A stretch of DNA of 58,892 nt from Neisseria lactamica NS19 (GTDB lineage Bacteria; Pseudomonadota; Gammaproteobacteria; Burkholderiales; Neisseriaceae), in the NCBI GenBank assembly GCA_000193795.2, contig AEPI01000082.1:1-58892 (forward strand), written 5' to 3'. Below are positions 52,710 through 58,892 of this stretch, in pieces; positions within the stretch are counted from its first letter, which is position 1, and the number at the start of each line of letters is the position of its first letter. The notes under the pieces are model-generated. The model did no database searches, was not told where the DNA came from, and saw only the letters and a program-made list of their open reading frames with translations. A program made the translations under genes and the position numbers.

Positions 52710-53558
52710 GTGTCGTCAAATTTCTTTCATACGCGTGAACGATTGGGTGCTTTAGGCGGCATCGTGCAACATCATACCGCCTTGTACCGCAGCGTGGCGG
52801 TACATGAACCGACCGTGGTTATCGTGCGGCGCGGATGCAAGAAGCTGCGGTGGGCGGGACGCGAATTGAGGATTGCGGCAGGTGAGGCCGTCGCATTGGC
52901 AGGCGGACAGACGTTTGACGTCATCAATATTCCCGATTCAGACGACCTCTATCAGGCGCAATGGATTGCTTTCGAACAGGAAGCCATAGAAAGGTTTGCC
53001 GCACAATACGGGACGGCGCAGGCAGTGTGCGATGCGGTGAAGCTGCCGCACCCCGGGCGGTTGAACGCGGCGTTTGATTATGCGGCTGCAGTACTGGCGG
53101 ATGAAGAAGTGCCGCATAATGCGGCGGAGGCCGCGCTTTGCGGCGTGTTGGCGTGGTTGCAGCATGACGGCATCGGTTTTGCCGTGTACGAAGGCGTCAA
53201 TCTGATGCGGCAAATCCGCAAACTGATTACCGCCGATATGGCTGCGGACTGGTCGTCGGCGATGCTGGCGCAGCGGCTTAATTGCAGCGAGGCCGCGTTG
53301 AGGCGGCGGTTGGCGCGGCAGGACACGAATTTCCGTACGCTGCTGACGGATGTACGTATGATGCGCGCGCTGACGCTGTTGCAGGTTACGCGATGGCCGG
53401 TGGCGCAGATTGCCGGCGCGGTCGGCTATGACTGCCCGTCCCGTTTCAGTGCGCGCTTCAAAGAGCGGTTCGGTTGCGTACCGTCGGCGGTCCGCTCGGA
53501 AGCGGAGTCGGCGGCATATCGGCGCACGGGGCAGGTCAGCGTCGGTGTTCGACCGTGA
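52710..53558 (+). CDS. AraC family transcriptional regulator
   Basis: The 282-aa protein has an N-terminal cupin-like sensor region (GIVQHHTALYRSVAVHEPTV) and a C-terminal pair of helix-turn-helix motifs (SSAMLAQRLNCSEAALRRRL; GAVGYDCPSRFSARFKERFG) at about residues 190-265. I use the GTG at 52710, with GAGGAAG upstream. It is convergent with the PEBP gene, whose stop lies 23 bp inside its 3' end. The target is unknown. Confidence 0.85.
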   Translation: MSSNFFHTRERLGALGGIVQHHTALYRSVAVHEPTVVIVRRGCKKLRWAGRELRIAAGEAVALAGGQTFDVINIPDSDDLYQAQWIAFEQEAIERFAAQYGTAQAVCDAVKLPHPGRLNAAFDYAAAVLADEEVPHNAAEAALCGVLAWLQHDGIGFAVYEGVNLMRQIRKLITADMAADWSSAMLAQRLNCSEAALRRRLARQDTNFRTLLTDVRMMRALTLLQVTRWPVAQIAGAVGYDCPSRFSARFKERFGCVPSAVRSEAESAAYRRTGQVSVGVRP

Positions 53559-54093
53559 ATTTCGCTTCGCCCAAGCTGTTTGCCTTAGTGAAGAAACCGA
53601 CCAGCGCGGGCGTGGATTCGGCGGTGATGTTCGGCAGCTTGGCGACTTTCAGCACGGTGAGCGTGAATTCGTAGCGGTGTTTCCTGCCTTCGGGGGGACA
53701 CGCGCCGCCGTAGCCCGGAGTGCCGAAGTCTGTGCGGGTTTGCAGTGCACCTTTGGGCAGTCTGCTTCCTCGTGCGGTAATGCCTGCGGGCAGGCGGCGG
53801 ACATCGGCGGGGATGTCGGCGACCACCCAATGCATCCAGCCCAGACCGGTCGGCGCGTCTTTATCGTAAACGGTCAGGACAAAACTTTTTGTCCCTGCGG
53901 GCGGATTTTTCCACGACAGCGCGGGCGAAACATTGCCGCCCGAACAGCCAAAGCCGTAAGGCGCGCTCAAAAGCTGGTTTTGCGTGAAGCCGCCGTCTTC
54001 GGACGGGTTGTCGAATTGCAGCGTGAATGCGCCCCCGGCAAAGGCAGCGGTTGAAAAAGCCAGCAGTACGGCGGAGAGAATGCGGGTTTGCAT
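53536..54093 (-). CDS. PEBP/YbhB family protein, exported
   Basis: The 185-aa protein has a Sec signal (MQTRILSAVLLAFSTAAFAG) and a phosphatidylethanolamine-binding-protein fold. It shows DKDAPTGLGWMHWVVADIP and KHRYEFTLTVLKVAKL. The bacterial family's role is unclear (ligand binding or protease control). I start at 54093, with AAAGGA upstream. Its 3' end overlaps the convergent AraC-type gene by 23 bp. Confidence 0.88.
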   Translation of the reverse strand: MQTRILSAVLLAFSTAAFAGGAFTLQFDNPSEDGGFTQNQLLSAPYGFGCSGGNVSPALSWKNPPAGTKSFVLTVYDKDAPTGLGWMHWVVADIPADVRRLPAGITARGSRLPKGALQTRTDFGTPGYGGACPPEGRKHRYEFTLTVLKVAKLPNITAESTPALVGFFTKANSLGEAKFTVEHRR

Positions 54094-54207
54094 AGATGAT
54101 TCCTTTGCTTGATGAATAAGTGGATTCATTATAGGCTGTCAACGGCGGCAGGAATGTGCCGAAACGGTTGGATGATGTGCCAGAATGCGCAAATGCAAAA
54201 ATCGTGG

Positions 54208-54238
54208 TTTCAGACGACCCTTTGCAGGTCGTCTGAAA
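54208..54238. terminator. Variant DUS inverted pair (AGGTCGTCTGAA type)
   Basis: TTTCAGACGACC and GGTCGTCTGAAA form a 12-bp stem with a 7-nt loop. It lies between the divergent PEBP and ogt genes, so it is more likely an uptake site than a terminator for either. Confidence 0.55.
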
Positions 54239-54403
54239 TCTTTAATTCCTTTCCCTGAGGCTTAAGAAATATCGAATATTTAGGAATTGCCGCAACCCAA
54301 CCCTCAAGATTTACGTTATAGCCCGTTCCTGCACCGGCGTGCGGGAATGGCGAAAATCGGGGATTTTGCCGTCAAATCCATGATAGAGATACGGAGCAAA
54401 CGA

Positions 54404-55156
54404 ATGATTACCCTGCCTTCCTTAAACAATCTGCCGTCAAAATGGGATGAAATCCGCCATTGGCTCGAAACCCAAGTTTTTGAGTGTGAAGTCATGCCGT
54501 ATCCCAATCTGACGGAACACGAAGCCGGGCAGTTCGAGCAGGATTTTATTGACCGTATCGGCTGCACGCCCGAAGAATATGTCCGTATCCGTTGCGCCGT
54601 CCGCCTGTTGGAAGCGCGTTATCCCGATAGCTTGAACGAATTAACTACTGCCGCCATTGCCACGCCTTTGGGCGAGATGCTGGCGGTGTTCGGCAGCAAG
54701 GGTTTGTGTTTACTGGAATTTGTCGGGCAGAAGCATATGGAGCAAGAAATTGCCGCCGTGCAAAAAGCCTTGCGCGGACGGTTTGTATTTCGGGAAGATG
54801 AGCGAACGCAACTTCTGCGGCAGGAATTGGATTTATATTTCAAATGCCGTCTGAAAACCTTTACCACGCCTTTGGAGCAGATTGGTACCGAATTTCAAAA
54901 ACAGGCATGGGATGCGCTTTTGGCGATTCCTTACGGCGAAACGCGCAGCTACAAGGAGCAGGCGCAGCGTTTGGGCAACCCCAAAGCCGTCCGAGCCGTT
55001 GCCGCTGCGAATGGGCAGAACAAGGTGTCTATCCTGATTCCCTGCCACCGTGTCATCGGTAGTGACGGCAAGTTAACCGGCTACGCGGGCGGCTTGAACC
55101 GCAAACAGTCGCTGCTTGCTTTGGAACGCGGCGAAGTTCAGACGGCATTGTTTTAA
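54404..55156 (+). CDS. ogt: Methylated-DNA-protein-cysteine methyltransferase
   Basis: This suicide enzyme repairs O6-alkylguanine by moving the alkyl group to its own cysteine. The acceptor motif PCHRVIG lies in SILIPCHRVIGSDGKLTGYA, preceded by the helix-turn-helix region FQKQAWDALLAIPYGETRSY. The 250-aa length includes an extra N-terminal segment of about 80 residues whose role is unclear. The start at 54404 has GGAG 7-8 bp upstream; an ATG 24 bp earlier is possible. The ogt versus ada-type name is uncertain. Confidence 0.88.
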   Translation: MITLPSLNNLPSKWDEIRHWLETQVFECEVMPYPNLTEHEAGQFEQDFIDRIGCTPEEYVRIRCAVRLLEARYPDSLNELTTAAIATPLGEMLAVFGSKGLCLLEFVGQKHMEQEIAAVQKALRGRFVFREDERTQLLRQELDLYFKCRLKTFTTPLEQIGTEFQKQAWDALLAIPYGETRSYKEQAQRLGNPKAVRAVAAANGQNKVSILIPCHRVIGSDGKLTGYAGGLNRKQSLLALERGEVQTALF

Positions 55157-55297
55157 GCGGGGAAAAGCAGAACGGTTCACCGGGCTGATGACGGCTGTGG
55201 AAATCCATACAACGGCAGTCCTTTTAAAGCATCTGTTTTAATGTCTTTCTGATTCATATGCTTGTCGTTTTGTTTCCCATTTTTCCAAAATTAAGGA

Positions 55298-55325
55298 TTG
55301 ACACTTTTTTTGCGGACGCTATAAT
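55298..55325 (+). promoter_or_regulatory. Sigma-70 promoter of tRNA-Asn
   Basis: TTGACA and TATAAT, both perfect, are 16 bp apart, with the -10 ending 9 bp before the tRNA. Confidence 0.92.
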
Positions 55326-55334
55326 ACGCCCCAT

Positions 55335-55410
55335 TCCCCGATAGCTCAGTCGGTAGAGCGACGGACTGTTAATCCGCAGGTCCCTGGTTCGAGCCCAGGT
55401 CGGGGAGCCA
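55335..55410 (+). tRNA. tRNA-Asn (anticodon GTT)
   Basis: The 76-nt gene has acceptor arms TCCCCGA and TCGGGGA, D-loop AGCTCAGTCGGTAGAGC, anticodon loop CTGTTAA giving GTT, T-loop GGTTCGAGCCC and an encoded CCA. Confidence 0.97.
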
Positions 55411-55419
55411 AAATTTTGA

Positions 55420-55447
55420 AGCCCGAACTTGAATGTTCGGGCTTTTT
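55420..55447 (+). terminator. Terminator of tRNA-Asn
   Basis: AGCCCGAAC and GTTCGGGCT form a 9-bp stem followed by TTTT. Confidence 0.9.
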
Positions 55448-55540
55448 CATATTTGCACGTCCGGTGTTCGGAATGCGGCGAGATAGGTTTTCCAACGGTT
55501 TCGCGGTAAAATTCCGCCTGTCTGATTTCGGTTTCTTTTT

Positions 55541-56551
55541 ATGTCCATCAAAATCCTGATTATTTCTCCCAGTTGGATAGGCGACTGCGTGATGACCCAG
55601 CCCTTGTTCCGCCGTTTGAAGGAACTTCACCCCGGTTGCACGATTGATGTGTTTGCGCCGAAGTGGTCGATGGCGGTGTTCGAGCGTATGCCTGAAGTGA
55701 ATGAGATTCTTGAAAATCCGTTCGGACACGGTGCGTTGGAGTTGAAACGCCGTTGGCGTGTCGGTAGGGATTTGGGACGGCGCGGTTACAATCAGGTTAT
55801 CGTGTTGCCCGGTTCTTTGAAATCGGCAATCATCGCCTTGGCGACAGGTATCGGTAAAAGGACGGGTTATGTCGGCGAAAGCCGTTATTTTCTGTTGAAC
55901 GATATACGCAGGCTGGATAAAGAGCGTCTGCCGTTGATGGTGGACAGATATACGGCTCTTGCGCATCAGAGTCAGGAAGATTTTGACGGGCATTCGGGAT
56001 TTCCCAAGTTTTCAATTAATGAACGGCATAGGAAAATTTCTGTCGAAACCTTTGGCTTGGATATTGGAAAGCCAGTTTTGGCTTTTTGTCCGGGTGCGGA
56101 ATTCGGGCCGGCAAAGCGTTGGCCGGCAAAGCATTTTGCCGAGTTGGGCAAACATTATCTGGCGGCGGGCTGGCAGGTTTGGCTGTTCGGTTCGCAAAAA
56201 GATGATGAAATTGCCGAGGAAATCAACTGTCTTTCAGACGGCATGTGTGTGAATTTATGCGGTAAGACCGATTTGTCGCAGGCAATGGACTTGTTGTCGT
56301 TGGCGGATACGGTTGTATGCAACGACAGCGGGCTGATGCATTTGGCGGCGGCATTGGGCAGGAAGGTGGTGGCGGTATATGGTTCGTCCAGCCCGACGCA
56401 CACGCCGCCTTTGAGCGACAGGGCGAAAATCGTCAGCCTGAACTTGGAATGTTCGCCCTGTTTCAAACGTGAATGTCCGCTGGGGCATACCGACTGCCTC
56501 AACAGGCTCTATCCCGAGAAGATTGTGCAGGCGGTTGAAGAAACGGTATGA
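55541..56551 (+). CDS. waaF: ADP-heptose:LPS heptosyltransferase II
   Basis: WaaF adds the second heptose to the lipooligosaccharide inner core at the cytoplasmic membrane face. The 336-aa GT9 protein has ILIISPSWIGDCVMTQPLFR at the start, FCPGAEFGPAKRWPAKHFAE in the middle, and ADTVVCNDSGLMHLAAALGR with YGSSSPTHTPPLS near the C-terminus. The length and the order of motifs favour heptosyltransferase II over I. Confidence 0.93.
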   Translation: MSIKILIISPSWIGDCVMTQPLFRRLKELHPGCTIDVFAPKWSMAVFERMPEVNEILENPFGHGALELKRRWRVGRDLGRRGYNQVIVLPGSLKSAIIALATGIGKRTGYVGESRYFLLNDIRRLDKERLPLMVDRYTALAHQSQEDFDGHSGFPKFSINERHRKISVETFGLDIGKPVLAFCPGAEFGPAKRWPAKHFAELGKHYLAAGWQVWLFGSQKDDEIAEEINCLSDGMCVNLCGKTDLSQAMDLLSLADTVVCNDSGLMHLAAALGRKVVAVYGSSSPTHTPPLSDRAKIVSLNLECSPCFKRECPLGHTDCLNRLYPEKIVQAVEETV

Positions 56552-56606
56552 TGTTTTTGTTTTTTAATTTTTCCCGGCGGCGGCCGATTATTGATAGGGG
56601 GTGTTT

Positions 56607-57053
56607 ATGGCTATTGCAAATAATAAAAAAGCATTTCACGATTTTTTTATCGAAGACCGGATTGAGGCCGGCCTGGTTTTGGAAGGCTGGGAAGTCAAAG
56701 CAATCCGCGCCGCGCGCGTACAGCTTAAAGAGAGTTATATCTATTGGAAAAAAGACGCGTTTTATCTGGTCGGTTGCCATATTACGGCTTTGCCCACAGC
56801 CTCGACACACATCAAACCGGATGCCACGCGCCCGCGCAAGCTCTTGTTGAAGCAGTCGGAGATTAATAAGTTAATCGGCAAAACCGAACGTGCCGGCTAC
56901 ACCATCGTGCCGCTGGATTTGCATTTTTCGCGCGGAAAAATCAAGATGGAAATCGGTTTGGCGAAAGGTAAGAAACAGCACGACAAACGCCAGAGTATGA
57001 AAGAGGCGGACTGGAAGCGCGAGAAACAGCGTCTGATCAAACACACACGCTGA
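56607..57053 (+). CDS. smpB: SsrA-binding protein
   Basis: SmpB binds tmRNA and brings it to stalled ribosomes. The 148-aa protein begins MAIANNKKAFHDFFIEDRIE and has GLVLEGWEVKAIRAARVQLK and the basic tail KKQHDKRQSMKEADWKREKQ. I use the ATG at 56607 with AGGGGG upstream; an in-frame GTG 6 bp earlier is less likely. The ssrA gene is not in this window. Confidence 0.96.
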   Translation: MAIANNKKAFHDFFIEDRIEAGLVLEGWEVKAIRAARVQLKESYIYWKKDAFYLVGCHITALPTASTHIKPDATRPRKLLLKQSEINKLIGKTERAGYTIVPLDLHFSRGKIKMEIGLAKGKKQHDKRQSMKEADWKREKQRLIKHTR

Positions 57054-57130
57054 TGGGGATCGGTTTCAGACGGCATGGGCCAGGCAGCCGTCTGACGCGG
57101 TTTCTGTTTATAGAAATGATGTCGGTAATG

Positions 57131-57157
57131 AAAGGGGCAGTTATCAACTGTCCCTTT
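57131..57157. terminator. Bidirectional terminator between smpB and the FAD oxidase
   Basis: AAAGGGGCAGTT and AACTGTCCCTTT form a near-perfect stem with a 3-nt loop and T-rich flanks between two convergent genes. Confidence 0.8.
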
Positions 57158-57188
57158 CTTTGTTGTGTATGCAAATCAGAAATACCGG

Positions 57189-58556
57189 TTACGGAAGCAG
57201 TTTGCCCGGATTCATAATGTTATATGGATCAAGGTGTTGTTTGATGCTTCTCATCATGGCGATTTCGGCAGGCGTGCGTACTTTGTCCAGCCACTGTTTT
57301 TTGATGATGCCTATGCCGTGTTCGGCAGCAATCGTGCCGTTGCAGGCGAGGACGTTGCGATAAACCGCGTCGTTGATGTCGTTTTCGTAACGGTAAACTT
57401 CATTGCTGAGGATTTCAGGCAGGAAAGTATTGTAGTGCAGGCTGCCGTCGCCCAGATGTCCGAAGCAGACGATTTGTATGCCTTTGAAATTTTGTTCCAA
57501 ATCATAGGCGCACCGGCGGACAAAGTCGGCAACGCGCCCGATAGGAACGGCAATATCGTGTTTGATGCTGGTGCCCAGTTTGCGTTGGGAGGCGGAAATG
57601 TTTTCGCGCAACGCCCACATATGGATACGTTCTTGTTCGCTTTGTGCCAATACGCTGTCGGTAAAGCCCTTTTCATATAGGAATTCGGCAAGTTGCCCGT
57701 TAAGGCTGTCGTTTGGCAGTGAATCGGTCAATTCAAGCAGGATGTGCCATTCTGAATGTGTCGGCAGGGGGAGGTTGCTGAATTCAGAAGACAATTCGGA
57801 TGCGAAACGGCCGATCAGTTCAAAACTGCATAAGCGTTCGGCAAAGTGTGCTTGGGTTTCGGTCAGCAGGCGGACGGCGGATTCAATGTCGGGAATGCCG
57901 ACCCATGCCGTTGCCTTGTCCAAGGGACGGGCAAAAAGCCTGAGCGTGGCGGCAGTGATGATGCCCAGTGTCCCTTCACTGCCGATAAACAGATGGCGCA
58001 GGTCGTAACCCGTGGTGTTTTTGTGTAGCGGGTGAAGATGGGAAGTCAGTTCGCCATTTGGCAGGACAATTTCCAGTCCGATAACCAGGTCGCGCATTGT
58101 GCCGTAACGCAAAACGTTCAAACCTCCGGCATTGCAGGCGATGTTGCCGCCGATTTGGCATGAGCCTTCGCTGGCGAGACTGAGTGGAAACAGTCTGTTT
58201 GAGGCTTCGGCTGCCTGTTGGACGGTTTGGAGTATGGAACCTGCTTCGACGGTTATGCAGTTGTCTGACAAATTGATGCTGCGGATGCGGTTGAGTTTGG
58301 AAAGGTTCAGCAATACGCCGTTTTCCGATACTGCCGCGCCGCACAAACCGGTATTGCCGCCTTGCGGCGTAACCGGAATGCGGTGTTCGTAACAAAAACG
58401 CATAATGGTTTGCACGCTTTCAACGCTGCGCGGCTGCAAAATGATGTCCGGTGCAGACGTAAAGCGGTTGCGCCGGTCTTTTAAAAGCGTCGGAGAAGGT
58501 TCGGCAATTTCATCTGCCGGCAGGAGTCGGGAAAATTCGGTATGCAGGTCAAGCAT
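57189..58556 (-). CDS. FAD-linked oxidoreductase, GlcD/LdhD family
   Basis: The 455-aa flavoprotein has an FAD-binding type 4 domain (ILQPRSVESVQTIMRFCYEH, PVTPQGGNTGLCGAAV, GNIACNAGGLNVLRYG) and a C-terminal cap with the signature GTIAAEHGIGIIKKQW. Family members oxidise D-lactate, glycolate or D-2-hydroxyglutarate and pass electrons to quinone. D-lactate dehydrogenase is the best guess for a lactate-using Neisseria, but the substrate cannot be read from sequence. It is convergent with smpB. Confidence 0.88.
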   Translation of the reverse strand: MLDLHTEFSRLLPADEIAEPSPTLLKDRRNRFTSAPDIILQPRSVESVQTIMRFCYEHRIPVTPQGGNTGLCGAAVSENGVLLNLSKLNRIRSINLSDNCITVEAGSILQTVQQAAEASNRLFPLSLASEGSCQIGGNIACNAGGLNVLRYGTMRDLVIGLEIVLPNGELTSHLHPLHKNTTGYDLRHLFIGSEGTLGIITAATLRLFARPLDKATAWVGIPDIESAVRLLTETQAHFAERLCSFELIGRFASELSSEFSNLPLPTHSEWHILLELTDSLPNDSLNGQLAEFLYEKGFTDSVLAQSEQERIHMWALRENISASQRKLGTSIKHDIAVPIGRVADFVRRCAYDLEQNFKGIQIVCFGHLGDGSLHYNTFLPEILSNEVYRYENDINDAVYRNVLACNGTIAAEHGIGIIKKQWLDKVRTPAEIAMMRSIKQHLDPYNIMNPGKLLP

Positions 58557-58770
58557 ATTCGGGAACGCAATGAGAGGATGTAAACGCGGGTGGATGGATG
58601 CCGTCTGAAAAAATTAAGGCGGTGTTTTAAGATGATGCCGGCCTGCTTAATATAAGATACCGGGCAGGCATTGTTTATTATTTGGCGCGATGGTTTAATT
58701 GATTGAACCAAAATAACTTTATTTAAGTCCGTCTGTTTTTTCAACACGATTGTGCAACACGGTCGAAGTC

Positions 58771-58805
58771 AAAAAAGCAGGATACAGAACGTATCCTGCT
58801 TTTTT
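58771..58805. terminator. Bidirectional terminator after the lip-like gene
   Basis: AAAAAAGCAGGATAC and GTATCCTGCTTTTTT form a 15-bp stem with a 5-nt loop. Confidence 0.92.
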
Positions 58806-58820
58806 GCAAGCGGTAAATGC

Positions 58821-58892
58821 TTATTTTGCAGCTTCGGATGCAGCGGCAGGAGCTTCGGCAGCGGGTGCTTCAGCGGCAGGAGCTTCGGATGC
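58821..58892 (-). CDS. lip: Partial CDS: C-terminus of an AAEAP-repeat (H.8) lipoprotein
   Basis: Only the last 23 codons are in the window. They encode ASEAPAAEAPAAEAP followed by AAASEAAK and a stop. The imperfect AAEAP pentapeptide is the hallmark of the neisserial H.8 antigen Lip, which consists almost wholly of this repeat after its lipid anchor. The 5' part lies beyond the right edge, so length, signal and start cannot be judged. Confidence 0.75.
   Translation of the reverse strand, partial: ASEAPAAEAPAAEAPAAASEAAK

Noticed and set aside
54324..54350. dRS3-type neisserial repeat upstream of ogt
   Set aside because: The arms (CGTTCCTGCAC/GTGCGGGAATG) are imperfect and differ from the ATTCCC-N8-GGGAAT consensus; only a single copy seen.
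33..58660. The many ATGCCGTCTGAA copies as a CRISPR-like or regulatory repeat
   Set aside because: This is the neisserial DNA uptake sequence; spacing is irregular and inverted pairs act as terminators.

Overview
The window is a chromosomal segment of a Neisseria from the meningitidis/gonorrhoeae/lactamica/polysaccharea group. The 12-mer DNA uptake sequence ATGCCGTCTGAA is everywhere, often as inverted pairs that double as terminators. Correia elements (CREE), an IS1016-type element, lipid-modified azurin and the end of a second AAEAP-repeat (H.8) lipoprotein point to the same group. I cannot settle the species from sequence alone.

Layout. 1-4.3 kb: hisG and hisD with a GIY-YIG nuclease gene and a CREE between them, a Sco-type copper chaperone and tRNA-Leu(CAA). 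4.9-8.6 kb: branched-chain amino acid synthesis (ilvI, ilvH, a small monooxygenase, and ilvC with a frameshift). 8.7-14.8 kb: argF, acnB (also frameshifted) and the LPS exporter genes lptF-lptG. 15-31.7 kb: housekeeping genes (pepA, holC, mip, purN, glnS, gshB, dgkA, a PCuAC copper chaperone, mnmA, fadD, pyrG) with OsmC, GntR, LysO and DeoR genes. A likely unannotated small RNA lies on the minus strand between osmC and the GntR gene.

31.7-41.6 kb is an accessory island between pyrG and rpoD: a short CREE, an IS1016-like element, and a type I-C CRISPR-Cas locus. cas3, cas5c, cas8c (with an internal cas11c start), cas7c and cas4 are intact. They are followed by an AT-rich gene of unknown function, a decayed cas1 fragment and a second partial cas4. 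No cas2 and no CRISPR array are present. Three exact copies of the Haemophilus uptake core (AAGTGCGGT) lie in the island, suggesting passage through Pasteurellaceae.

The most striking signal is between cas3 and cas5c. A solitary 33-nt I-C-type CRISPR repeat on the minus strand is followed by a pseudo-spacer and an intrinsic terminator. The first 16 pseudo-spacer positions match the cas5c promoter at 14 positions. The two mismatches fall at positions 6 and 12, the flipped-out positions of type I guides, and the target has a canonical I-C PAM (TTC). The target covers the -10 box. This has the architecture of a Cas-regulating RNA (CreR-like) that would let Cascade repress its own operon, retained in a locus that has lost its adaptation genes.

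41.6-58.9 kb: rpoD, dnaG, secA, dciA, laz, a hemerythrin protein, an HI_0552-family gene, dapE, an AraC regulator, a PEBP-family protein, ogt, tRNA-Asn(GTT), waaF, smpB, a GlcD/LdhD-like FAD oxidoreductase and the 3' end of a lip-like gene.
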